The notes below the pieces were generated by a model. The model had not been told where the DNA came from, did no database searches, and saw only the letters and a list, made by a program, of their open reading frames with translations. From Pampinifervens sp037481935 (lineage in GTDB: Bacteria > Aquificota > Aquificia > Aquificales > Aquificaceae), in assembly GCF_046159715.1 (NCBI RefSeq), contig NZ_JBJXCT010000002.1, positions 145,049 to 209,048 of the forward strand: a DNA stretch of 64,000 bases, in the 5' to 3' direction. A program made the position numbers and the translations under genes. Position 1 is the first letter of the stretch; each line of letters opens with the position of its first letter. This document shows, one piece after another, positions 57,540 to 64,000 of this stretch.

Positions 57540-58082
57540 ATGGCTATAAAAGAAAAACCCTGGACCTATCAGGACTATCTTCAGCTTGGGGATGAAAAGA
57601 GGTATGAGATAATTGAGGGAGAGCTTCTGGAAATGCCAGCACCCAGTATAAGGCATCAAAAAGTCCTGTGGAATCTGACTGGTCTTTTTAGAGACTATCA
57701 TACAAAAACCAAAAGCGGTCTTTTTCTCTTCGCTCCAGTTGATGTGGTTCTGTCTGAGACGGAAGTTGTTCAGCCAGACCTTATATATATTTCAGAAGAT
57801 AGGTTGTCTATTGTAAAGGAGAGGGCAGTGGAAGGGGTTCCAGATATGGTTGTGGAAATAGTTTCACCTGCATCATATACAAAAGACACACATGAAAAGA
57901 AAAATCTCTATGCAAAGCATGGTGTAAGGGAATACTGGTTGATTCTACCAGAACTAAAGCTAGTTGAAGTGCTTACACTGGAAGGAGGGGACTACAGGGT
58001 TCATTCCCTGTCTTCTGAGAAGGGCGTGGTGTGTTCAAAAATTCTGGAAGGCCTTTGCTTAGATTTAGAAGAAATCTTTTAA
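57540..58082 (+). CDS. Uma2 family (DUF820) PD-(D/E)xK nuclease-like protein A
   Basis: A 180-residue protein of the Uma2/DUF820 family, predicted restriction-endonuclease fold with unknown role. The active-site outline is intact: QPDL (D80), VVEIVSP (E106), HEKKNLYAKHGVREYWL (K120, Y124). It lies 3 bases after porE and 11 bases before the CODH-beta-like gene, on the same strand, so it must be transcribed with the por genes. About half of its residues match the second copy at 58660, and a 50-base stretch near the 5' end is almost identical. Confidence 0.88.
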   Translation: MAIKEKPWTYQDYLQLGDEKRYEIIEGELLEMPAPSIRHQKVLWNLTGLFRDYHTKTKSGLFLFAPVDVVLSETEVVQPDLIYISEDRLSIVKERAVEGVPDMVVEIVSPASYTKDTHEKKNLYAKHGVREYWLILPELKLVEVLTLEGGDYRVHSLSSEKGVVCSKILEGLCLDLEEIF

Positions 58083-58093
58083 GGAGGTAAATT

Positions 58094-58663
58094 ATGGCAA
58101 CACTTGGACCGAGCGGTTTTTCACCTTATCCGGTGGCCGTTTACGAAGAGGTTCTGAACCCACCGCCGGGTAAGGCTCTCATGTTCAATGAGGTGGTGGA
58201 TGAAGAGCTTGCCATGAGAGAGGCTGCCATAGCCATGCTTACAAGACCCAACCCCACCATATTCCCCGGTCCGCAGGTTCTCTACGCATGGAATGAGGAG
58301 GCGAAGGAAAAAGCAAGGCTTGTTAAAAGAATGGCAGAGGTGCTTGGTGCAAAGATAATTCCCATGTATGACTACAGACCAAAATACCCCAAGATAAACC
58401 CGGCGGTTGAAATAAACCCAAACCATCCAAACCTCACCATATGGCACAACAAGATAAAAGCCTGTATATTTGTGGGTGTCCACTGCCATTATGCCAATGT
58501 GGCCCTGAAGATAATAAGGGCGGAGACGGATTGCTTTACCATAGCTATGTGCGGTATGGCAGGACACGAAGATGCCATGATAACCCTCAGGGACCAGCAT
58601 GTGGAAGAGATGGAGAAGTTTATAAAAATAGCCGAAGAGGTAAAAAGGGAGCTCTGTAGATGA
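58094..58663 (+). CDS. porD: POR subunit PorD (CO dehydrogenase beta-subunit-like protein)
   Basis: A 189-residue subunit found in the POR of Hydrogenobacter relatives. The C-terminal half (NKIKACIFVGVHCHYANVALKIIR, TDCFTIAMCGMAGHEDAMITLRDQHV) resembles the small beta/epsilon subunit of CO dehydrogenase/acetyl-CoA synthase, a Rossmann-like fold. It has no clear cluster motif. Its role in POR is not well known; it may stabilise the complex. An AGGAGGTAA site precedes the ATG. It overlaps the second Uma2 gene by 4 bases. Confidence 0.8.
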   Translation: MATLGPSGFSPYPVAVYEEVLNPPPGKALMFNEVVDEELAMREAAIAMLTRPNPTIFPGPQVLYAWNEEAKEKARLVKRMAEVLGAKIIPMYDYRPKYPKINPAVEINPNHPNLTIWHNKIKACIFVGVHCHYANVALKIIRAETDCFTIAMCGMAGHEDAMITLRDQHVEEMEKFIKIAEEVKRELCR

Positions 58664-59202
58664 AAGCTGCAGAAAAGCTCTGGAATTACGAGGATTATCT
58701 GAAGCTGGAAGGTGAAAAGAGGTATGAGATAATTGATGGAGAGCTTGTGGAAATGCCGGCACCAGGTGTGAGACATCAGGAAATCTTAAAGAGGCTTGCC
58801 AGACACTTTGAGACTGTTGAAAAAAGAGGTATAGGTCTTTATTATTTCTCACCTATTGACCTCGTGCTTTCTGAAAAGGATGTTTTTCAGCCAGACCTTG
58901 TGGTGGTGCTAAAGGAAAACTACTCCATAATTCAGGATAGGGGCATATTTGGTGCTCCAGACCTTGTGGTGGAGGTTATTTCACCTTCAACTTTCAAGAA
59001 AGACACAGAAGAAAAGAGAGAACTGTATGCTAAGTCTGGAGTAAAGGAATACTGGTTGGTTATACCTGAGCTGAAAATTATAGAAGTGCTTACGCTAAGG
59101 TCCGGCAAGTATGAGGTTCACTCTTTTGCCTGCGAAAGTGGCAAGGTATGCTCAAGGCTCCTTGAAGACTTATGCATTGAGCTGGAGGAGCTCTTCCGGT
59201 GA
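58660..59202 (+). CDS. Uma2 family (DUF820) PD-(D/E)xK nuclease-like protein B
   Basis: A 180-residue paralog of the gene at 57540, also with an intact outline: QPDL (D79), VVEVISPSTFKKDTEEKRELYAKSGVKEYWL (E105, K119). It overlaps porD by 4 bases (ATGA), so it is translationally coupled to a subunit of POR. A 66-base gap then precedes porA. Family members are often clustered in thermophiles and cyanobacteria, but placement inside an energy-metabolism operon is unusual. Confidence 0.88.
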   Translation: MKAAEKLWNYEDYLKLEGEKRYEIIDGELVEMPAPGVRHQEILKRLARHFETVEKRGIGLYYFSPIDLVLSEKDVFQPDLVVVLKENYSIIQDRGIFGAPDLVVEVISPSTFKKDTEEKRELYAKSGVKEYWLVIPELKIIEVLTLRSGKYEVHSFACESGKVCSRLLEDLCIELEELFR

Positions 59203-59268
59203 TAAAAATCAGCTCCCTTGCAGGCGTTTTTTATAAATTTAAAACAAACTTTTGCAGGAGGTAAGGTC

Positions 59269-60474
59269 ATGCAAACAGCTACCGAGGCTGTTATATACAA
59301 CAAGGCGGGGCAGAGGATTGTTTCACCCGACTACCTGCTTTTTGAAGCACCAAGAACCAAACACTTCATGACAGGTTCAGAGGCGGTAAAGGAAGCGGTA
59401 AAAAGAGCCTCTGTGGATGCCTCTGTTTCCTATCCCATAACACCACAGTCTGAGGCTGCACATCTTATAGGTGAGCTGTGGGTTGAGGGATATGTGGGCG
59501 TATACTTCAGGGGTGAGTCAGAGTTTGGCGTTATGTCTGAGATAGCCGGATGTGCCATGGCTGGTGCAAGAACAATTACCACAACCTCAGGACCAGGAAC
59601 GCTCAGGGCCTTTGAGAACTTTCCCATGTGGGCAGGAACAAGGATACCCGTGCAGCTTGTGCTTATGGCAAGAGGTGTCAATTCACCGCTTTCTATACAG
59701 CCCGATAACCTTGAAGTAGGCTTCCTGCTTGACACCGGTTGTATGATATGGTATGCAGAGAACGCACAGGACCTCTTTGATATGATTCTTGCAGGCTTTA
59801 CCGTGGCAGAACAGCCAGATGTGCATGTTCCTGTTATAACCGTGGTGGATGGCTTCTTTGTCTCTCACACAAGAGAAGCGGTAATGCTTCCCCCAGATGA
59901 CATAGCTCTTCCACCCTACAACCCCTACAAGGCACCCATGCCTGTAATTGATGCCGAGGTTCCGCCCGGAAGGTTTTTAAGAGACCCCTTTGTGATGAAG
60001 TCCAACTACATATCTTATGCGACCCATGCCAGCTGGCAGTGGGAAGTGAGGTCTGCCATTGAAAGGTCAAGACCTTATGCAAAGCACTATTTGAGAGGGC
60101 TTATAGAAGAGTTTGGGGACCCATCCGCCGAACTGGTGTTCGTTGCGTGCGGAACTGCAGCTGCCCAGGCAAAGGAGGCAGTGAGGCTTCTCGAGGAAGA
60201 GGGTATAAGGGCAAGAGTTGTCAAACTAAAAACCATAAGACCGTTCCCCATAGAGGAGCTAAAGCAGGCAGTGAAGGGTGCAAAGTATATATTCGTGCCA
60301 GAGTTTAACGTGGTGGGCTGGCTTGAAAGAGAGGTAAGGAGATACCTGTATGGGCATTCAGAAGCTGAGGTTATAGGTGCACCAAGGGTGGCAGGAGGAA
60401 TGACCATGCCCGCAGAAGTTATAGTTAAAGAAGTTCTCAAACTAACAGGAAAGGAGGTCAAACATGTCATATAA
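59269..60474 (+). CDS. porA: Pyruvate:ferredoxin oxidoreductase alpha subunit
   Basis: Pyrimidine-domain catalytic subunit, 401 residues. It has SYPITPQSEAAHLIGELW, SEFGVMSEIAGCAMAGARTITTTSGPGT, and the C-terminal VVKLKTIRPFPIEELKQAV. With PorB it cleaves pyruvate oxidatively, or runs in reverse to fix CO2 onto acetyl-CoA in the reductive TCA cycle. The open frame starts at 59218, but ATG 59269 with AGGAGGTAAGG before it is the right start. It overlaps porB by 11 bases. Confidence 0.94.
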   Translation: MQTATEAVIYNKAGQRIVSPDYLLFEAPRTKHFMTGSEAVKEAVKRASVDASVSYPITPQSEAAHLIGELWVEGYVGVYFRGESEFGVMSEIAGCAMAGARTITTTSGPGTLRAFENFPMWAGTRIPVQLVLMARGVNSPLSIQPDNLEVGFLLDTGCMIWYAENAQDLFDMILAGFTVAEQPDVHVPVITVVDGFFVSHTREAVMLPPDDIALPPYNPYKAPMPVIDAEVPPGRFLRDPFVMKSNYISYATHASWQWEVRSAIERSRPYAKHYLRGLIEEFGDPSAELVFVACGTAAAQAKEAVRLLEEEGIRARVVKLKTIRPFPIEELKQAVKGAKYIFVPEFNVVGWLEREVRRYLYGHSEAEVIGAPRVAGGMTMPAEVIVKEVLKLTGKEVKHVI

Positions 60475-61324
60475 GATTTACGAGATAAACGAAGACCTTC
60501 TGGATGTTATGCCTCAGGAGATAAGAGACCTTCAGTTTAGAGCCACCTGGGGCAACCCCAAGAGGGGCGTTATGGACCTCCCCTACTCAAAGGAGCTTAT
60601 AGAAGAGCACTCCCTCTGCGCAGGATGTCCAGAATCTATGGCTCTCAGATACATACTTGCTTCACTTCCAAACCCTGAGGACACCATAATAATAAACTCT
60701 ACAGGATGCACATCTCTTGTCTTCCCCCACATAGCCCTGCATACGGTTCACTCCCTCTTTGGAAATCAGAACGCGGTTGCATCGGGCATAAAGAGGGTTC
60801 TTGAATGGAGATTCCCCGACAAGGTAAAAGATGTGGTGGTGCTTGCAGGCGATGGTGCCACCGTTGACATAGGGCTTGACTGCACCCTTCAGTCCTTCTT
60901 CAGACAGGAGAAGATAACCACCATATGCTTTGACAACGAGGTGTATGCCAACACAGGTGGTCAGGAGAGCGGTCTTACAGTCAAAGGTCATGTTTTCAAG
61001 ATGGCACCCAAGGGCAAACAGTGGGACAAGGTGCCCTTCTGGCAGATTGCCATAGACTCCGGATGCCACTATGTGGCAAGGCTTACAGTTTCTTCCCCCA
61101 AGAGGGTGGAGACGGTCATAAAGAAGGCCATATATGTGGCAAGGGAAGTGGGACCAACCTATGTGCACCTGTATACCCCCTGTATACTTGAGATAGGTCT
61201 TAACTCTGACGATGGCCTTGATGAGATGAGGCAGAGGGACAAGGAAAGGTTTGCCTTCTTTGAGTATGTGTCTGAACCTGCCAAAGAGGTCATTGAACGC
61301 AAGAAAGAGGAGGGTCTGCTATGA
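60464..61324 (+). CDS. porB: Pyruvate:ferredoxin oxidoreductase beta subunit
   Basis: Thiamine diphosphate and [4Fe-4S]-binding subunit, 286 residues. Cluster cysteines are C52, C55 (LCAGC), C82 and C240. The TPP motif starts GDG (129-131) and ends NEVYANTGGQ (158-167). This subunit holds the catalytic thiamine. The ATG overlaps porA by 11 bases; it overlaps porG by 4 bases, giving tight stoichiometry. Confidence 0.95.
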   Translation: MSYKIYEINEDLLDVMPQEIRDLQFRATWGNPKRGVMDLPYSKELIEEHSLCAGCPESMALRYILASLPNPEDTIIINSTGCTSLVFPHIALHTVHSLFGNQNAVASGIKRVLEWRFPDKVKDVVVLAGDGATVDIGLDCTLQSFFRQEKITTICFDNEVYANTGGQESGLTVKGHVFKMAPKGKQWDKVPFWQIAIDSGCHYVARLTVSSPKRVETVIKKAIYVAREVGPTYVHLYTPCILEIGLNSDDGLDEMRQRDKERFAFFEYVSEPAKEVIERKKEEGLL

Positions 61325-62034
61325 TAAGGAGAAGGGTGAATATTCGTATGCCAGCCCTCGGTGGACAAGGTGCAGTTACTGCCGCACACATAATAGCCAC
61401 CGCGGCAGACTACGAGGGCTACTATGCAGTTTCCAATCCCTTCTTTGGTGCAGAAAAGAGGATGGCACCTGCTGAGAGCTATGCACGCATAGGCATGGAA
61501 CCTATATACGACAGAGGAGAGGTGGTCTATCCAGACGTCATAATGGTCTTCCACCCACAGGTTATAACCATGGGTAAGTCCTACACCATGCCCTTTTACT
61601 CTGGCATAAAGAGAAGGGGACTAATCATAATAAACACCGAGGAAGACCTGCTTACGGAAGAAGATAAAGAGAGGCTTGAGTCTCTTGATGTAAAGGTCTT
61701 CAACTTCCCTGCCACCAAGTTTGCCATAGACATAGCGGGAACAGAGCTCTCTACCAACATGGCCATGATAGGTGCCCTATTTGGTGCAATAGGTGCTGTT
61801 GGAACTGAAGCCATAGAAGAGGGTATAAAGTCAAGGTTTCTTAAGAAGTTTGTAGCTTCAGGAGGAACTGCATCCCTTGACTCCGCCCTTGAGAGAAAGT
61901 TCAAGAAAAAGCTGGAGCTAATAGAGAAGAACCTCAACACAGCAAAGGCAGCCTACGAGCTTGCTCAGAAATGGGCTCAGGAACAGGGGCTTGAACCCTT
62001 CTTGCCGCCTCCACCAAGAAAGGTGGCAGTTTAA
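61321..62034 (+). CDS. porG: Pyruvate:ferredoxin oxidoreductase gamma subunit
   Basis: Gamma domain of POR, 237 residues, with the opening MPALGGQGAVTAAHIIATAA, SNPFFGAEKRMAPAESYARI and TNMAMIGALFGAI. It likely binds the CoA side of the complex. It completes the core ABG set. A G/C-rich hairpin follows its stop, so the operon most likely ends here. Confidence 0.94.
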   Translation: MIRRRVNIRMPALGGQGAVTAAHIIATAADYEGYYAVSNPFFGAEKRMAPAESYARIGMEPIYDRGEVVYPDVIMVFHPQVITMGKSYTMPFYSGIKRRGLIIINTEEDLLTEEDKERLESLDVKVFNFPATKFAIDIAGTELSTNMAMIGALFGAIGAVGTEAIEEGIKSRFLKKFVASGGTASLDSALERKFKKKLELIEKNLNTAKAAYELAQKWAQEQGLEPFLPPPPRKVAV

Positions 62035-62038
62035 AAGA

Positions 62039-62053
62039 GGGGGCATTGCCCCC
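62039..62053 (+). terminator. Hairpin at the end of the por operon
   Basis: GGGGGC and GCCCCC with a 3-base loop, 4 bases after the porG stop. It is followed by CCATTTA, a weak T-run. It is the clearest terminator candidate in the window. Confidence 0.6.
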
Positions 62054-62065
62054 CCATTTAAAAAC

Positions 62066-62094
62066 TTGACATAGCGGTGACTGAGGTGTAAAAT
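62066..62094 (+). promoter_or_regulatory. Consensus promoter of the OmpA-like gene, +1 at the ATG
   Basis: TTGACA (62066-62071), a 17-base spacer and TAAAAT (62089-62094). The ATG at 62101 is 7 bases after the box, exactly the expected transcription start. This is the best single case of a leaderless gene because both promoter elements are near consensus. Confidence 0.7.
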
Positions 62095-62100
62095 TTAAAC

Positions 62101-62676
62101 ATGGGGTGGGCAGGAAGGTCCTTAGGAGGGTTTTTTCTAGGTTCCTTAATGGTGGCTACACCTTCTTTTTCATGTCCTGAGGGTTTGCCCAGAATCTCCT
62201 GGAGCTATGAGGTTTCATCCAAAAGGGGTAAAGAGTACAGGAGGGTGGATGTGGAAGTAGTAAAAATAGAAAAGGTGAGCACTGTGCTGTCAGACAAAAG
62301 ACTGTCCTACAAAGCATCTGTTAGTCCGGATGGCTCTGTAAAAGTGGAAGTGTATAACAAAAGCGCTGAAACCATAAAGGATGTGGTAATATCTCAGAAG
62401 CTTGAGGGTAGCTTTGAAGGCCTTGTAAGGGCAAGACGCATACTATCCAGACATCCTCTGATAGTGGAGGACTTTATTACCGCCCCTTACAGGGTGGAAG
62501 GTGATAACCTTTACATAGGGGTTCCGGCCATACATGCCGGTGAGCAGCTTCAGCTTGAATACAGCGTAAGAGCCTCAGTTATATACAGACCATCCCTTAT
62601 CTCCCCGGTAGTCAGAAGTGAAGAAGTTCGTGAGAAGATTGTCAGGAGGTATAGCTTTTACTTTCCCCATCGGTAA
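62101..62676 (+). CDS. Exported protein, N-terminal part of a frameshifted OmpA-like gene
   Basis: A 191-residue frame with a signal peptide (about 1-24, MVATPSFSC) and a beta-rich domain. In this frame the C-terminus is YSFYFPHR followed by a stop. Shifting by one base at the CCCC run at 62665-62668 continues into the frame below as YSFYFPIGKVRLDGL, the start of an OmpA-like domain. The gene is therefore either frameshifted, misread at a homopolymer, or expressed by programmed slippage. It would be an outer-membrane or peptidoglycan-associated protein. Confidence 0.7.
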   Translation: MGWAGRSLGGFFLGSLMVATPSFSCPEGLPRISWSYEVSSKRGKEYRRVDVEVVKIEKVSTVLSDKRLSYKASVSPDGSVKVEVYNKSAETIKDVVISQKLEGSFEGLVRARRILSRHPLIVEDFITAPYRVEGDNLYIGVPAIHAGEQLQLEYSVRASVIYRPSLISPVVRSEEVREKIVRRYSFYFPHR

Positions 62677-62923
62677 GGTGAGACTGGATGGTCTGGTTGT
62701 TGAGAGGCTGATGGCTGATTTAAGTCTATTACCTTCTGGTGAAGAATACAGGGTAAGAGTAAAGGGCTATGCAGACTCTGTGGGCAACATTCATATAAAC
62801 GAGAGAATAGCAAAAGAAAGGGCAAGAGGTCTGGTGAGTCTTCTTACCAACAGAAGCCTTGCCTGTCTTGAGAAGAATCACTACGCCGAGGGTCTTACAG
62901 GCACATCCCTTGAAGCCAGATAG
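62618..62923 (+). pseudogene. OmpA-like C-terminal domain, out of frame with its N-terminal part
   Basis: In this frame the protein reads KVRLDGLVVERLM and then GYADSVGNIHINERIAKERARGL, the peptidoglycan-binding OmpA signature with the D and R that grip diaminopimelate. Alone it has no signal peptide. It becomes a sensible protein of about 273 residues only when joined to the upstream frame through a one-base shift at 62665-62668. Its last 43 bases overlap convergent hisF. A GTG at 62618 could start it, but I consider this unlikely. Confidence 0.6.
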
Positions 62924-63642
62924 GCTTTTAGCTCAGGTATGGCTATCTCTTTAAAATGGAAGAGGGATGCCGCAAGGCATGCATCTGCCCCACCAGCCAC
63001 AAAGCCTTCGTAAAAGTGTTCCATTGAACCAGCTCCACCTGAGGCTATGACCGGAATGTTTACTGCAGAAGATACCGCCCTGGTCAATTCTATATCGTAG
63101 CCAGACTTTGTGCCGTCTCTATCCATGGAGGTAAGTAGTATCTCACCTGCACCCAGGCTTTCTACCCTCTTTGCCCACTGGACTGCATCAAGCCCTGTGG
63201 GGGTTCTGCCTCCATGTATATAAACTTCCCAGCTATTTCCCTTTCTCTTCGCATCTATGGCCACCACTATGCACTGGGAGCCAAACCTTTTGGCGCCTTC
63301 ATAGACAAGCTGGGGATTTTTCACCGCAGATGTGTTTATGGAAACCTTGTCTGCACCCGCTTCTAAAAGTTTTCTCATGTCCTCAAGGCTTGAGATGCCC
63401 CCCCCAACGGTAAAAGGCATAAAAACGTTTTCTGCCACTCCCCTTACCACTTCAAGGGTTATCTTTCTATCTTCGGCAGATGCAGTTATGTCTAAGAACA
63501 CCAGCTCATCTGCACCCTGTTCCTCGTAGGCAAGAGCCACCTCCACCGGGTCTCCCGCATCCACAAGGTCCACGAACCTTACACCCTTCACCACCCTTCC
63601 TTTATTCACATCAAGACACGGTATTATCCTCTTTGCAAGCAT
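62881..63642 (-). CDS. hisF: Imidazole glycerol phosphate synthase cyclase subunit
   Basis: Forms imidazole glycerol phosphate and AICAR with ammonia from HisH. The 253-residue barrel begins MLAKRIIPCLDVNKGRVVKG and has FLDITAS, FTVGGGISS, VSINTSAVKNP, and GEILLTSMDRDGTKSGYD with the second catalytic Asp. The frame extends to 63732, but ATG 63642 fits the family and lies directly after the mutL stop. hisH is not present. Confidence 0.95.
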   Translation of the reverse strand: MLAKRIIPCLDVNKGRVVKGVRFVDLVDAGDPVEVALAYEEQGADELVFLDITASAEDRKITLEVVRGVAENVFMPFTVGGGISSLEDMRKLLEAGADKVSINTSAVKNPQLVYEGAKRFGSQCIVVAIDAKRKGNSWEVYIHGGRTPTGLDAVQWAKRVESLGAGEILLTSMDRDGTKSGYDIELTRAVSSAVNIPVIASGGAGSMEHFYEGFVAGGADACLAASLFHFKEIAIPELKAYLASRDVPVRPSA

Positions 63643-63643
63643 G

Positions 63644-63904
63644 TCAACCTCTCTGCAACTTCTTGTATATTTCTCCAAGATAAATTCTGTAGTATATGGG
63701 CCTGCCGTGGGGGCATGCTTCCATGTTTTCAAAGGAGAGCCAGAACCTCAAGAGTTCTCTTGCCTTTTCCTCATCAAGCCTGTCTCCGGCCTTTACAGAA
63801 GCCCTGCAGGCTTCATGAGAATCCATCTTGAGAACCTCGTAATTGCACCTTTCTGAAAGGAGGTGCTGGTCAAAAAAGTAAAGGTATTCCCCATACCTTG
63901 CCAC
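63644..63904 (-). pseudogene. MutL C-terminal domain, truncated
   Basis: 86 residues from a GTG start at 63904. It is the MutL C-terminal endonuclease and dimerisation domain: DQHLLSERCNYE (12-23, motif DQHA-x2-E-x4-E with Leu for Ala), ACRASVKAG (32-40) and CPHGRP (64-69). The ATPase part is missing. The homology continues upstream of the GTG (IIDNTIIV) for about 12 codons and is cut by an in-frame TAA at 63941. It is either a remnant of a disrupted mutL or a free-standing endonuclease domain. TATAAT lies 16 bases before the GTG. Confidence 0.7.
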
Positions 63905-63940
63905 AATGATTGTATTATCTATTATAACGCAAGTTGCAAG

Positions 63941-64000
63941 TTATAGCATCCCTGCACTCCAGAGCCTATGGAGATTGTAAGAAATTACCGCCATGTAGAT
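63941..64000 (-). CDS. C-terminal end of an unknown protein running off the right edge
   Basis: Only 19 residues are visible, ending in YNLHRLWSAGML and a TAA stop. The MAVISYNLHRL pattern is somewhat like the last helix of several DDE transposases, but this is a weak resemblance. The other two leftward frames are closed. If it is a transposase, it would explain the truncation of mutL. Confidence 0.3.
   Translation of the reverse strand: MYMAVISYNLHRLWSAGML

Noticed and set aside
1..64000. tRNA, rRNA or tmRNA genes
   Set aside because: The gaps between genes are nearly all under 100 bases and none shows cloverleaf arms or rRNA-like sequence.

Overview
The window comes from a compact, moderately GC-rich genome that looks like a thermophilic, autotrophic member of the Aquificaceae (Hydrogenobacter/Thermocrinis type). 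The evidence is a five-subunit pyruvate:ferredoxin oxidoreductase operon with the small PorE and PorD subunits, a bacterial Trm1 tRNA methyltransferase (an archaeal/eukaryal enzyme known in Aquifex), ATP synthase stator genes b'-b-delta standing apart from the rest of the ATPase, a PycA-type biotin carboxylase, and scattered rather than operonic biosynthetic genes. No rRNA or tRNA gene was found, and no stretch above 300 bases lacks a gene. The largest gap, 37314-37543, holds a lone CRISPR-like repeat, a hairpin element and the rplT promoter.

Layout. 1-9738 is mostly a long leftward run: fliG-fliH-fliI, proA, a PIN-like fragment, a SulP transporter and restriction-modification system 1, with nadD, fabG and folK at the left end. 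9807-11845 carries moaE-moaA and two small genes. 11784-14413 (leftward) has a HAD phosphatase, a LysR regulator, a phosphatase-fold protein that has lost its catalytic Cys, and rdgB. 14430-17706 is restriction-modification system 2, gatB and a small membrane protein. 17689-20226 is a heme-motif GGDEF-EAL protein. 20255-22899 has rpiB, atpF'-atpF-atpH and ndk. 22857-29701 has hemH, hisA, a degenerate GGDEF-EAL protein, hslV, a biotin carboxylase, a lipoprotein, a rhodanese and nadC. 29726-34331 has glgA, hldE2/rfaE2, recO, panC-ribH-nusB and a tatA pair. 34483-43146 has csp, folC-engB-lipA, rplT-pheS, an MFS transporter, an HD-GYP/GGDEF protein, murF and a PilZ protein. 43186-48856 is a three-gene RND efflux operon. 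48849-57213 has a free CBM48 protein, trpE, trm1-hemE, dapF, ispH, a DsbC-like protein, a kinase and a PDZ protease. 57306-62034 is the por operon with two Uma2-family genes inserted. 62101-64000 has a frameshifted OmpA-like gene, hisF and a truncated mutL.

How the genes work together. Flagellar motor/export genes, three proteins with c-di-GMP turnover domains and a PilZ receptor indicate a c-di-GMP-controlled motile or attached life style. POR, the biotin carboxylase, hemH/hemE, moaA/moaE, lipA and nadC/nadD fit an autotroph making all cofactors itself. Two complete restriction-modification systems lie 11 kb apart.

The most unusual signals are regulatory. Many genes have a TATAAT-like -10 box 6-9 bases before the start codon and no Shine-Dalgarno, which predicts leaderless mRNAs. 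Several -10 boxes contain the TAA stop codon of the preceding gene. Some divergent genes share one palindromic -10. All 11 convergent gene pairs overlap at their 3' ends. The two Uma2 genes inside the por operon are the best candidate for an undescribed functional association.
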